A stretch of DNA of 64,000 bases from CAZFLM01 sp964519955 (GCA_964519955.1 CAZFLM010000021.1:22137-86136), one strand, 5' to 3'; numbered from the stretch's first letter, positions 50,482 through 61,800 are shown. Program-made: numbers and translations. The notes: generated by a model from the sequence alone, not told the origin.

Positions 50482-52827
50482 ATGCGAACACGATGCCTTG
50501 CCGCTCTCCTTATCGTCTGCGCCGCCGCTGTGTCGCGTGACGGCATGGCGCAGGAGAGAGCCGTCCCACTGAACGACTATGCCCGGCTCGGCCAGCGCTT
50601 CACCACCCTGCAGCGCGCGTCGGCGATCTGGGTCTGCATGCCCAGTTGGTCCGACAACGAGGGTGGGCTGACCCTCACGCTATGGGACTCACCTCAGCGC
50701 ACCAAGGTGATCGCGCGCCGTGTCCTGACGGGTGTGCGCGACAACGAGCGCGTCGAGTTGCGGCCGTCGAAGGGGCTGCCTCCGGGGACCTACTACTGGG
50801 AGATCAGCGACCGGACGGGCCAGACGCGGATCGGCCTCTACTGCGACCCCCTGGTCGCTGGGAGCGACGACTGCGCCTACTTCGACGGTGTCGCCAACCG
50901 CGCCCGCTGCTTCCTGTCGGACATCATCGCCTCGGGGATGCCCCGCACGGCCGCCGCCCAACTCGTCGCCGCGCTTGGCCCCGGCGGCACGGTTCAGCAG
51001 AAGCTCGACGCGTGCCGGCAGTTGGCTGTAGTTGGCCCGCCGGCCGCGGTACCCGCGCTGGCGAAGCTGCTGCCGGACCCGGCGCTCTCGCACATGGCCC
51101 GGTACGCGCTGGAGAGCATGCCCGGGAAGGAGGCCGGCGCGGCGCTGCGGGCGGCGCTCGGCACTGCGAAGGGCAAGCAGCTCATCGGCGTGATCAACTC
51201 GCTGGCGGTGCGCCGGGACGCAGACGCCGTTCCCAAGCTCGCCGCGCTGATGAAGAGCGCAGATCCCACGGCGGCCGATGCGGCTGTGGTCGCGCTGGGG
51301 CGGATAGGGACGCCTTCCGCCGCGAACGTGCTGCTGCCCGCACTGCGCCAGGCGCCTACGCGGCTGTGGCCGGCGCTCTGCGAGGCGGGGCTGCAGTGCG
51401 CGGACCTGCTTGCGAGGCCGGCTTCCGGGCGGGCAGGGACGCCAGCCCCACCCTCGCAGGCGCTCTCTCTGTACGACCGGCTGCGCGGCGCGGGCGTGCC
51501 TCGGGCGGTGCGGATCGGCGCGGCGCGTGGAGCGATCGTGGCGCGCGGCGCGGCCGGGACGTCGCTGCTCCGCCAGTTCGTGCGTGGCGCCGACGCCGAC
51601 CTGCGCGGCGTGGCGCTCTTCGTCGCGCAGCACGATCTGCCCGGCAAGACGGTGACGCTGGCGCTTGCCGCGGAACTGCCGTCCGCGCCAGCCGATACCC
51701 AGGCGCTCCTGATCGCAGCGTTGGCGGGCCGGCGAGACCCGGCGGCGCTTCGCGCTCTCCGCGCCGCCGCGGCCTCGGGGCCGAAGTCCACGCGCCTCGC
51801 AGCCGTGGCCGCGCTTCCGGCGATGGGCGGGGCCTCCGCGCCGGCGCTGCTGGCCCTGCTGGGCGATACCGACGGCGACGTTCACCAGGCTGCCCAGAAC
51901 GGGCTCGCGTCACTGCCCTTGAAGGAGGTCGCCGCAGTCACCGCGGGCCTCCTCGGGAAGGCCGACCCGTCGAGCCGCATGGCGGGGATCGCGCTGGCGC
52001 AGCTCTGCCGGTACCCGGGCGGACCGTCCGGCGTGGCGGCCACGCTGCGCGACCCATCCGCCGACGTGCGCATCGCAGCCGCGAAGGCGCTCGAGGCGAT
52101 CGGCGGCGCGGCTGAAGTGAAGGCGCTGCGCGACGCCCTCCTCGCAACCGTGGTGCAGCACGAGGCCGAGGCGCTGGAGCAAGCGCTCGCCGCCATCTGC
52201 GGCCGCGCGGAGAACGGCGACGAACTCGCCGGACTGCTGGCAGACGCCGCGGGCACGGCGCCTGCTGCGCGGCGCCCGGCGTTCTATCGCCTGCTCGGCG
52301 GGCTTGGCGGCGCGCGGGCGCTGGCGGTCGTCCGGTCGGCCGCGAACGGGGTGAGTGGTGAGGCGCGCTCGGCGGCGTTCGAGATGCTGTGCGCCTGGGG
52401 GAGCGATGCCGCCGCGTTGGACCTGCTGCGCTTCGCACGAGAGGCCGCTGACCCGGCTGACCGGCTGAAGGCGCTGCGGGGAGTGCTGCGCATGGCGGCC
52501 GGCGCCGACGTACCCGCCGACCACCGGCTCCAGCTCTGCCGCGACGCCGCGGGCCTCGTGCAGCGCGATGAGGAGAAGCGGATGCTGCTGGGCGCGCTCG
52601 CCGGTATCCCGTCCGCGGACGCGCTGAGCCTGGCCGTGCCCTACCTGGCGGGCGCGGCGACGAAGGACGAAGCCTGCGCGGCGATCGTCGGCATCGCGAC
52701 GAAGTTGGTGGACGGGCCGGGGCGTGCGCGCCTGGTTGAGCCGCTGGGCCAGGTTGCCGGCGTGGCGACGAACGCGGAGGTCGCCCAGCAGGCGCGGGCG
52801 CTCCTGGAGCGGGCGAAGCGCCCGTAG
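50482..52827 (+). CDS. Secreted HEAT-repeat protein
   Basis: Exported protein of 781 residues; signal peptide ends RDGMAQE. A beta-sandwich (about 28-130) precedes a long solenoid of HEAT/PBS-lyase-like repeats (about 165-781), seen as repeated AVPALAKLLPDPALSHMARYALE, AAVVALGRIGTPSAANVLLPAL and VAATLRDPSADVRIAAAKALEAIGGA units. No catalytic motif is present; a binding scaffold is likely. It starts 11 bases after the oxidoreductase stop and is probably the third gene of that operon. Residues about 316-324 are encoded by a copy of the family A palindromic repeat, inserted in frame. Confidence 0.8.
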   Translation: MRTRCLAALLIVCAAAVSRDGMAQERAVPLNDYARLGQRFTTLQRASAIWVCMPSWSDNEGGLTLTLWDSPQRTKVIARRVLTGVRDNERVELRPSKGLPPGTYYWEISDRTGQTRIGLYCDPLVAGSDDCAYFDGVANRARCFLSDIIASGMPRTAAAQLVAALGPGGTVQQKLDACRQLAVVGPPAAVPALAKLLPDPALSHMARYALESMPGKEAGAALRAALGTAKGKQLIGVINSLAVRRDADAVPKLAALMKSADPTAADAAVVALGRIGTPSAANVLLPALRQAPTRLWPALCEAGLQCADLLARPASGRAGTPAPPSQALSLYDRLRGAGVPRAVRIGAARGAIVARGAAGTSLLRQFVRGADADLRGVALFVAQHDLPGKTVTLALAAELPSAPADTQALLIAALAGRRDPAALRALRAAAASGPKSTRLAAVAALPAMGGASAPALLALLGDTDGDVHQAAQNGLASLPLKEVAAVTAGLLGKADPSSRMAGIALAQLCRYPGGPSGVAATLRDPSADVRIAAAKALEAIGGAAEVKALRDALLATVVQHEAEALEQALAAICGRAENGDELAGLLADAAGTAPAARRPAFYRLLGGLGGARALAVVRSAANGVSGEARSAAFEMLCAWGSDAAALDLLRFAREAADPADRLKALRGVLRMAAGADVPADHRLQLCRDAAGLVQRDEEKRMLLGALAGIPSADALSLAVPYLAGAATKDEACAAIVGIATKLVDGPGRARLVEPLGQVAGVATNAEVAQQARALLERAKRP
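51427..51452 (+). repeat. Family A palindromic repeat inside the HEAT gene
   Basis: Twenty-five of 26 bases match the minus strand of the intergenic copy at 41952-41982. It encodes SGRAGTPAPP-like residues that break the HEAT periodicity, which fits an in-frame insertion between repeats. Confidence 0.7.
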
Positions 52828-52844
52828 CGGGCCGGCGTCCGGAG

Positions 52845-52946
52845 GCTCGGCCTCCGTGCCGACCGGGCGTTGGGCGGAACGCGGTGGCGACGGAGCGCCA
52901 CCCTCCAGCGTGGAGCGTCTCTGGAGGGTCGGCCTTCGTGCCGACC
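52845..52946. repeat. Cluster of three covarying palindromes
   Basis: Three hairpins in the gap after the HEAT gene: 52845-52864 (stem with one mismatch, loop CTCCGT), 52883-52902 (GGTGGCG/CGCCACC, loop ACGGAG) and 52927-52946 (GGTCGGC/GCCGACC, loop CTTCGT). Stems differ but stay paired, and the loops are the same or reverse complements with one change. The 149-bp gap contains no gene. Confidence 0.85.
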
Positions 52947-52976
52947 GGGCGTTCCGGCGTCGCAACGAGGTGGGAC

Positions 52977-53408
52977 ATGCACGACTCAGAACGCCCGTGC
53001 GAGCCCTGGCGCGAGAAGGCGTCGGAGATGCTGCCTGAGTTGGGCGAGTACCTCGGCGACGCGGACGGGCCGATGGCCTTCTGGATCGAGGTCGGGATGG
53101 CCTTCGAGCATGCGTACGAGGAGCCGCGCAACAACGAGCTGATCGCGCGCATCTACGCGTACGCCTTCTGGTGCATGGAGCATGGCGAGAGGCACAACAG
53201 TCCGGGGCGCGACTTGCCGACCTGCGTTGCGGTCTGCTTCCTGGAGCACATCCCGACCATCTCGGCGGCGCGAGCGGAGATGCCTCGCTGGTTCAGCCGC
53301 GAAGAGGTGGTTGCGTCGCGGGAGGTCTTCAGCTACCTGCTCGACAAGGGGGAGTTCGAGCAGGTGCTGGCGCCCTACGGGCCGGTGGGCCAGAGCGGGA
53401 AGCAGTAA
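52977..53408 (+). CDS. Small cytosolic protein (DUF7674-like)
   Basis: Acidic helical protein of 143 residues without signal peptide. It begins CEPWREKASEMLPELGEYL and contains PMAFWIEVGMAFEHAY, IARIYAYAFWCMEHGE, a conserved-looking DLPTCVAVCFLEHIPT and a tail PRWFSREEVVASREVFSYLL. Proteins of this type are found as single genes and sometimes beside toxins; DUF7674 is my best family match from memory and is not certain. ATG at 52977 follows GAGGTGGG. The gene lies just after the palindrome cluster. Function is unknown. Confidence 0.6.
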   Translation: MHDSERPCEPWREKASEMLPELGEYLGDADGPMAFWIEVGMAFEHAYEEPRNNELIARIYAYAFWCMEHGERHNSPGRDLPTCVAVCFLEHIPTISAARAEMPRWFSREEVVASREVFSYLLDKGEFEQVLAPYGPVGQSGKQ

Positions 53409-53465
53409 CGCGAGGCTTGGAAGGCGGGCGGTCAGGCCTGGCTTGACCTGTTGATCAGCGGCGCT

Positions 53466-53541
53466 GCACGGGCACCCTTCGGCAGGCTCAGGGCAGGCTC
53501 AGGGCCATCCCACCACAGCGTTCGTGCGCGATCCGCGCTAG
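53466..53541 (+). repeat. Intergenic repeat, family A tail plus REP-like sequence
   Basis: Contains a direct repeat CAGGCTCAGGG (two copies, about 53483-53504) like REP sequences common in many bacteria, followed by GCCATCCCACCACAGCG (53504-53520), which is the tail shared with the family A copies at 2415 and 31431. The rest of the 395-bp gap 53409-53803 shows no gene. Confidence 0.55.
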
Positions 53542-53761
53542 AGAGCGATGCCAGACGTAGGCCTGCCTGTGGGTAGGCTGCCGGACGCCGCATCAAACCG
53601 CTCGCCCGTGCGAGCCACGCCGGCGATGGCCGGGCGCGGATTGGCCGGATGTGCAGACAAGGGGCGCTTCTGCCGATACAGGAATAGACTGCGAGACCGG
53701 CATTCCGCTGGCCGGAGCCAATACGCAGTTCGCGCAGACGGCTCAAATGTGGAACTACCTG

Positions 53762-53783
53762 CTAGGGATACGAGTATCCCTAG
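53762..53783. promoter_or_regulatory. 22-bp perfect inverted repeat upstream of the pseudopilin gene
   Basis: Arms CTAGGGATAC and GTATCCCTAG separated by GA, 20 bases before the GTG start and 9 bases before its GGAGG. It could be a repressor operator or an mRNA hairpin restricting translation. It would encode part of the protein if an upstream ATG at 53747 were used instead. Confidence 0.55.
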
Positions 53784-53803
53784 GTCGCGCGCGGAGGCGC
53801 TGT

Positions 53804-54463
53804 GTGCACAGGCGAGGTTTCACACTCATCGAACTGATCATCGACATTGCGATCATTGCGGCATTGGTCGCGGTCTTGGCGCCTGTCTATGCCCACGCCC
53901 GAGAGCGCGCGCGGCGCACGGTCTGCTTGTCGAATGTCAAGCAGATCTCAGCGGCTGCGCTGCTCTACTCGCAGGACTATGATCAGGTGCTGCCGGCGGC
54001 CTGTGCGTGGGAGGTAGCCCCGTTCGGGCCGAACAGCGTGATGTGGCCGTGTGCGCCGACCCTCCGCAAGGCCCTGGAGCCATACGCCAAGGACGAGGGG
54101 GTCTACCGGTGCCCGGACCACTATGCCGTCGCCAAGGATCAGTGGCGTCAGATGCAGACGAGCTACTGGTTCGTCGCCGGGCATCCGGGGTACGTCGTCC
54201 CGTCGAGCGACACGGCCGGGTGCGAGTGGTTCCGCAAGAGGAACCTGGCCGGCGAGTCGCTGGTGAACGTCTCGCAGTCGGCGGTGCTCGTTTCCGACTC
54301 GGGTCCGCTGATCCACGAGGGCAAGGGCGCGGGGCCGTGGTGGTCCGGGGTTGGCGGCGCGGGCACGCGGTACCTGAACCTCGGGTTCGTCGACGGCCAT
54401 GCGAAGGGCGAGAGCTTCCTCGCCTCGCACGTGGGAGAGGTGTTTCCGCCGGCTCGGCCTTGA
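53804..54463 (+). CDS. Type II secretion/type IV pilus-like pseudopilin
   Basis: Pseudopilin of 219 residues. The prepilin cleavage site is RRG|FTLIELIIDIAIIAALVAVLAP with Glu5 of the mature protein, then an amphipathic helix HARERARRTVCLSNVKQISAAALLYSQDYDQVLP. The C-terminal LGFVDGHAKGESF is the DGH motif seen in the H-X9-DG family abundant in Armatimonadota and Planctomycetes. GTG at 53804 follows GGAGG by 6 bases and gives the usual short leader of four residues. No prepilin peptidase or assembly ATPase is in the window. The family is believed to form surface or periplasmic pseudopili. Confidence 0.85.
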   Translation: MHRRGFTLIELIIDIAIIAALVAVLAPVYAHARERARRTVCLSNVKQISAAALLYSQDYDQVLPAACAWEVAPFGPNSVMWPCAPTLRKALEPYAKDEGVYRCPDHYAVAKDQWRQMQTSYWFVAGHPGYVVPSSDTAGCEWFRKRNLAGESLVNVSQSAVLVSDSGPLIHEGKGAGPWWSGVGGAGTRYLNLGFVDGHAKGESFLASHVGEVFPPARP

Positions 54464-54492
54464 TCGCCAGGCCAGAACCTGGCAACATTACC

Positions 54493-54521
54493 TGGTCGCG
54501 ACGCCAAATCGGATGTAGAAT
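54493..54521 (+). promoter_or_regulatory. Weak candidate promoter for glycogen phosphorylase
   Basis: TAGAAT (54516-54521) matches -10 at five of six positions; 17 bases upstream TGGTCG matches -35 at three of six. It lies 140 bases before the phosphorylase start. Confidence 0.3.
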
Positions 54522-54661
54522 GGAACGGTCGGCGAGCGAGTAGGGGCAGCCTGGAAGCGCCCGGGCACACACACATCGGCACGGATGCCGTTGGCCCCGT
54601 GGTGCAATGTGGGAGGGACGGTGGCGAACGGCTTCATTAGCCCGCGGCCTGGGAGGCGGCT

Positions 54662-57193
<2,532 letters not shown>

Positions 57194-57197
57194 AGGC

Positions 57198-57246
57198 GGT
57201 CGACGGTCGGAGGTCGAACGTCGGAGGTCGAACGGCGGACGGCGAG
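57198..57246. repeat. Heptanucleotide array 1 (seven units, intergenic)
   Basis: Seven contiguous 7-base units of the form GGTCGAA with substitutions (for example GGTCGGA, CGTCGGA, CGGCGGA), starting 5 bases after the phosphorylase stop codon. Related arrays occur at 58101-58142, 58497-58524 and 58581-58601. Confidence 0.85.
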
Positions 57247-57343
57247 AGGGTGGGGCCGGTTCCTTCTTGGGGGCCGGCCTCTTGCTCTGGGTGGGTCCGT
57301 GCCAGTTCTGGCGTGGATGGGACCAGCATCGGCCTCAGATGTG

Positions 57344-57372
57344 TTGACAAGCTCGTTCGCTCGCTGTATGAT
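57344..57372 (+). promoter_or_regulatory. Strong sigma-70-like promoter
   Basis: TTGACA (57344-57349) and TATGAT (57367-57372) with 17 bases between them. A start near 57379 would give a leader of about 385 bases before the C39-peptidase-like gene at 57763. Confidence 0.75.
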
Positions 57373-57535
57373 GCCGGGTAAGTCGTGGTCCGGATGCCCG
57401 GCGACCGCCCCGCCGCTCCTCGTCCGCGAACCTGGCCACACGTCGCTGCGCGACGCTCCGACCGCTCATGCCGCACCGCGGAGGCGCGCGAGAGCGTCAA
57501 TATCGCGTTCGTGAGTCGAAAACAGGGCCGATTCC

Positions 57536-57562
57536 TGACGGTACATTGACGGTAGCTACCGT
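57536..57562. promoter_or_regulatory. Operator-like palindrome with a repeated half-site
   Basis: A perfect 14-base palindrome ACGGTAGCTACCGT (57549-57562) overlaps the second of two TGACGGTA copies (57536-57543 and 57547-57554), spaced 11 bases, about one helical turn. The layout resembles a site for a cooperative regulator. No proper -35/-10 pair could be placed directly on it. Confidence 0.45.
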
Positions 57563-57608
57563 ATCATAGTTAGCGACAGGCGGATATACGGCGGCCGGTT
57601 CCCCGCGA

Positions 57609-57716
57609 TGGCTCTCCCCCTTCGAGCCACCGCACCCGCGACGGTGCGTAGGGGTGCCGGCGCCCCATGACGCTTGGAAGGCCTCGCGCACGCGCCGAGA
57701 CGCGCAGTGCGCGGGG
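57609..57716 (+). ncRNA. Candidate structured 5' leader RNA
   Basis: Four successive hairpins: TGGCTC/GAGCCA (57609-57629), CGCACC/GGTGCG (57631-57648), GGGGTGCC/GGCGCCCC (57651-57666) and a long stem 57682-57691 with 57707-57716 enclosing GCGC/GCGC. It lies between the promoter at 57344 and the gene at 57763 and shows no coding sequence. It matches no riboswitch class I know, and high GC makes chance pairing likely, so this is tentative. Confidence 0.35.
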
Positions 57717-57762
57717 GCTGTAGCTGACCGGCCATACCCATTGCCACTGCGGAGGAAGGCCA

Positions 57763-58530
57763 GTGCCCACAACCAACTCGCGTACCTCGTCGTTGTCCGT
57801 TCTCGCCGTCTCGACGCTGCTGCTCGCCGCCGGATGCGCTCGCCAGGGCCGTCCGGCTGCTGCCGCGTCTCCCCCACCCGCTCGCTCGCCGAGGCAGGTC
57901 GCCTCCGCCGCCGGGCCGAACGCCGTGCAGCGCACCCCCGAGTACGCCGAGGCCGCACGCCTCTACCGCAAGGGCGACCGCGCGGGCGCGTCGGCGGCGC
58001 TCGGCCGCATCAAGCCGGGGGCGGACTGGACGGCGGAGGAGCGGGAGTATTTGGAGAGGCAGAAGGGGATCGTTGAGGGTCGAAGGGCCGACGGGCCGTC
58101 GAAGGTCGAACGTCGAAGGTCGAACGGCGAACGGCGAACGGCGGCGGAGGCCGATTGTGGGCCTCGGGCCCTGCTGATCGTGTGCGAGAGGCTGGGGGTG
58201 CGGGCGGAGTTGGCGGAGCTGCGGCGGCTGGCGGGCACGACGGGCGTGGGCACGACGCTGGAGGGGCTGGCGAAGGCCGCGAAGGCGAAGGGGCTGCGCG
58301 CGGAGGGCGTGCAGATGAACCAGACCGCGCTGGCGAGCCTGAGCAGCCCGGCGATCGCGTGGGTGAGCGGCGACCACTACGTGGCGGTGCTGGGGGGGCG
58401 CGGCGGCGAGGCGGAGGTGCGCGACCCGAACGCGGCGGCCTCGGAGCGCTGGACGCTGGAGGAGTTGGTGAGGCGGAGTGGGGGAGTGGTGTTGAGGGTC
58501 GAAGGTCGAAGGTCGAAGGTCGAACGGTGA
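57763..58530 (+). CDS. Lipoprotein with C39-peptidase-like domain, carrying heptamer repeats
   Basis: Protein of 255 residues. A lipoprotein signal (LAVSTLLLAAGC, Cys25) anchors it. Residues about 58-105 look like a TPR-type helix pair (YAEAARLYRKGDRAGASAALG). A basic linker (about 105-127) is encoded by heptanucleotide repeats. The C39-like domain follows with Cys132 in AEADCGPRALLIVCERLGV, the family-typical TTLEGLAKAAKAKGLRAEGV, His205 in AWVSGDHYVAVLG and Asp near 220 in EVRDPNA. C39 peptidases process peptides; standalone ones may cut exported partners. GTG at 57763 follows GGAGGAAGG. Another heptamer array forms its last codons. An RHS gene follows. Confidence 0.75.
   Translation: MPTTNSRTSSLSVLAVSTLLLAAGCARQGRPAAAASPPPARSPRQVASAAGPNAVQRTPEYAEAARLYRKGDRAGASAALGRIKPGADWTAEEREYLERQKGIVEGRRADGPSKVERRRSNGERRTAAEADCGPRALLIVCERLGVRAELAELRRLAGTTGVGTTLEGLAKAAKAKGLRAEGVQMNQTALASLSSPAIAWVSGDHYVAVLGGRGGEAEVRDPNAAASERWTLEELVRRSGGVVLRVEGRRSKVER
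58101..58142 (+). repeat. Heptanucleotide array 2, inside the C39-like gene
   Basis: Six contiguous units of the form GAAGGTC/GAACGGC (42 bases, 14 codons). Copy-number changes other than by three would shift the frame before the catalytic Cys132. Confidence 0.85.
58497..58524 (+). repeat. Heptanucleotide array 3, at the 3' end of the C39-like gene
   Basis: Four exact GGTCGAA units, ending three bases before the TGA stop. They encode the final VEGRRSKVE residues, so unit gain or loss would change the C-terminus. Confidence 0.88.
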
Positions 58531-58580
58531 GGCGGCGAGCGAGTGAGGCGGGGAGCGAGTGAGGGGGCGAACGGGTGGGG

Positions 58581-58719
58581 CGTCGAAGGTCGAAGGTCGA
58601 ACGGTGGGGTGACGCTGTGGCGATGCGCCGATGTCCCCAAGCCCCAAGTCCCAGATCCCAAGTCCCAAGTCCGAGGGTTGAGCGGCCGGAGCCCAGTACC
58701 CGGCCCCCAGCCCCCGCCT
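58581..58719. repeat. Intergenic heptanucleotide arrays 4-6
   Basis: Three GGTCGAA-type units (58581-58601), five CCCAAGT-type units (58636-58670) and four CCCRGYN-type units (58692-58719). The C-rich units resemble the short tandem heptamers known from filamentous cyanobacteria. They fill much of the 325-bp gap 58531-58855; no gene is seen there. Confidence 0.8.
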
Positions 58720-58781
58720 TCAGATAGGCCGCCCGGTCCCTGGTTCTGTGGCGCAGAGCGGGACCGGACGGCCCGTGACGT

Positions 58782-58795
58782 ACCCCCGAGGGGGT
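58782..58795. promoter_or_regulatory. Perfect palindrome upstream of the RHS gene
   Basis: ACCCCC-GA-GGGGGT, 61 bases before the RHS start. It could act as an operator, or as a short hairpin in the leader. No promoter with proper spacing was found beside it. Confidence 0.35.
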
Positions 58796-58855
58796 CGGTC
58801 ATCTGTATTGTGCCCGACTTCCGGCGGGAACTCAATCTCCATGAGGAGGAGAGCC

Positions 58856-61800
58856 GTGAGTCGTTACAGACGGACGAGACGGTTCTGGAAGCGGGTGGCG
58901 CCCCTGGTGGCGCTGTCGTTCCTGCTGAGCGCGGTGGCGGGGCCGGCGACGGCCGGGGGGCGGGTGTCGGGTTCCGGGGATCGGGTACCGGCAGCCGCGG
59001 CGAGGCCCTACACGCGGGCGCTGACTGCGGGCGAGATGCGCTCGATCGTGGGGGCGCAGCAGCAGGGCACCGGGCACGTCATCTCAGTGGCAGTGGACGC
59101 GGGCAGCACCTTCCCCTGGGAGGGCTCCTTCGGCGACTGCAACACGGGCAATGGCAACAAGCTGACCTCCATCCCGCTCTTCGGGTGGAAGGCGCGCGGG
59201 GGCCTGCCCGTGGGCGTGACGCTGTACCACAACAGCGAGGGGACGCACAACTCCGAGCTGGGCTACAAGTGGTGCTTCACGTACGACATCTACCTGGCCG
59301 TGGCGACCACCACGATCGGCGGCGGCACGGATGACGACCCCGGGACGACCGTGACCACGGCGACCGTGCACTGGGGCAACGACCTCTCGTACGCGTTCAC
59401 CCAGAACGTCAACGGCAGCTTCTCGCCGCCGACCGGCATCCACGACACGCTCGTGGCGAACGGCACGACGAGCTACGACCTGACCACGAAGGACCAGGTG
59501 AAGTACCACTTCACCAATCCGAACGGCACCGGATGGTACTGCACCAGCATCCAGGACCGGAACGGGAACACCGTCACCATCAGCCGCAACTCGGGCAACT
59601 ACGTTACGACGGTGACGGACCCGACGAACCGGACGATCACCTTCGGCTACGACACGAACAACCGCATCACGAGCATCACGGACGCGGCGAGCCGGCAGTG
59701 GAGCATCAGCTACACCAGCGGGAACCTGACGCAGGTGACGTGGCCGAGCGTGGGCAGCAGCTACAACATGCAGTTCGGCTACAACAGCAGCCACTGCATC
59801 ACGACGCTGACGGACCTGCGCGGGAACAGCAGCACGTTCACCTACAACTCGGACTGCAGCCTGGCCTCGGCGACGGACCCGCTGAGCAACCAGACGACCT
59901 ACACGTACACCTCCGGCCAGACGGTCATTACCGACGCGAACAGCCACACGCTGAAGCACAACTACACCAGCGGCAAGCTGACCTCGGTGGTGGACGGGCT
60001 GAACAACACGGAGAGCTACGGGTACGACAGCAGCTACAACCGGACGAGCGTGACGGACCGGCGGAGCCACACCACCACGTCCACCTATGACAGCATGGGG
60101 AACGTGCTGACGGTGACGGACCCGCTGAGCCACACGACGACCTACACGTACAACTCCAAGAACGACGTTCTCACCGCGACCGACGCGCTGAACCACACGG
60201 TGACGAACACCTACACGACCGCCGGCAACCTGTCGACAGTGACCGACGCGCTCAGCCACACGACGACCTACAACTGGGACTCGAACGGGCTGCTGACGAG
60301 CGTCACCGACCCGCTGAACCACACGACCCAGTTCGGGTACGACAGCAACGGCAACCAGACGAGCGTTACCGACGCCAACAGCAACTCCGTGAGCGCCGCC
60401 TACAACACGCTCGGGGTGAAGACCAGCGACACGGACGCGATGGGAACATCGACGACCTACACGCTGGACAACTGGTATCGTACGACGACGGTTACCAAGG
60501 GCAGCATCACGCTCGCCTCGAAGACGTATGACGCGAACAGCAACACGCTGACCATGACCGACGGCGCCAGCCACACCACGACGATGGTGTACGACGCCGA
60601 CAACCGCTGCACCAGCCGGACGAACGCGCGCGGCGACGTGGTGACCTACACGTACGACGCCACCGGGAAGAAGGGGCTGCTCTCGAGCTGGACGGACGGG
60701 AACAGCCACACGACGACCTTCACCTACAACGCGCGCAACGAGAAGACCGGGGTCACCTACCCGGATAGCAGCACCGAGAGCTTCGCCTACAACGCGAACG
60801 GGGCGATCAGCTCTCACACGGACCAGAAGAGCGTCACGATCTCCCGGACGTACGACAACGCTGACCGGCTGACGCTCATCGACTACCCGACCGGCACGGA
60901 CACGTCGTTCAGCTACGACAACGCCAACCGCCGGACCGGCATGACCGATACGACCGGCACGACGACCTGGAACTACGACGCGGCGAACCGACAGACGAGC
61001 CTGGTGCAGCCGAACGGGACGGTGAGCTGGTCGTACGACAACGCGAACCGCGTCAGCAGCCGCACGCTGACCGGCACCGGGTCGTGGAGCTACACGTACG
61101 ACTCGGGCAACCGCGTCACCGCGGTCACGAACCCGTACAGCGAGACGCAGAGCGTCAGCTACAACGCGGCGAACCTGCCGACGCAGGTGACGGCGGGCAA
61201 CAGCAGCGTGACGACGTACGGCTACGACACGCTGCTGCGCACGACGGACGTCTGGCACAAGACCAGCGGGAACGTGACGCTGGGGCGCTACCAGTACAGC
61301 TACGACGGCGCGTCGAACGTGGCGAGCCGGACGGACAACGACGGCAGCGTCACGAGCTTCGGCTACGACAACGCCAACCAGCTCACGAGCGAGACCCGGA
61401 GCACGCCGAGTGCGTATACCGCGACGTATACGTATGACAACAATGGGAACCGCCTGACCAAGACGCTGGGCGGGGTGACGGAGAACTACTCGTACGACTC
61501 GCACGACCACCTGACGGCGGCGGGCGGGAAGAGCTACACGTACGACGCGAACGGCAACTGCACGAGCGTCACGCAGAACAACCTGACGACCTCGCTGAGC
61601 TACACCTACGACAACCGCATCAGCCAGATCACGTACTCGGGCGGGAGCACGAACACGTTCGCGTACAACGGTCTGGGCCTGCGGGTGCAGAAGGTGGACA
61701 GCTCGGGCACGCGCAACTACGTGTGCGACGGGGCGAGTGTCGCCAGCACGGTTCTGAGCGACGGGGCCGCGGTGTACTCGGACGGCTCGGAGCGCCGGAG

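Noticed and set aside
57299..57514. Small 71-codon plus-strand frame in the leader region
   Set aside because: No ribosome-binding site, biased arginine/proline content and overlap with the promoter at 57344.
57536..57567. Promoter TTGACG with TATCAT near the operator-like palindrome
   Set aside because: Only 10 bases separate the boxes, so it cannot be a normal promoter.
57609..57716. Known riboswitch (c-di-GMP, cobalamin or similar)
   Set aside because: No conserved riboswitch core sequence was recognised; only generic GC-rich hairpins are visible.
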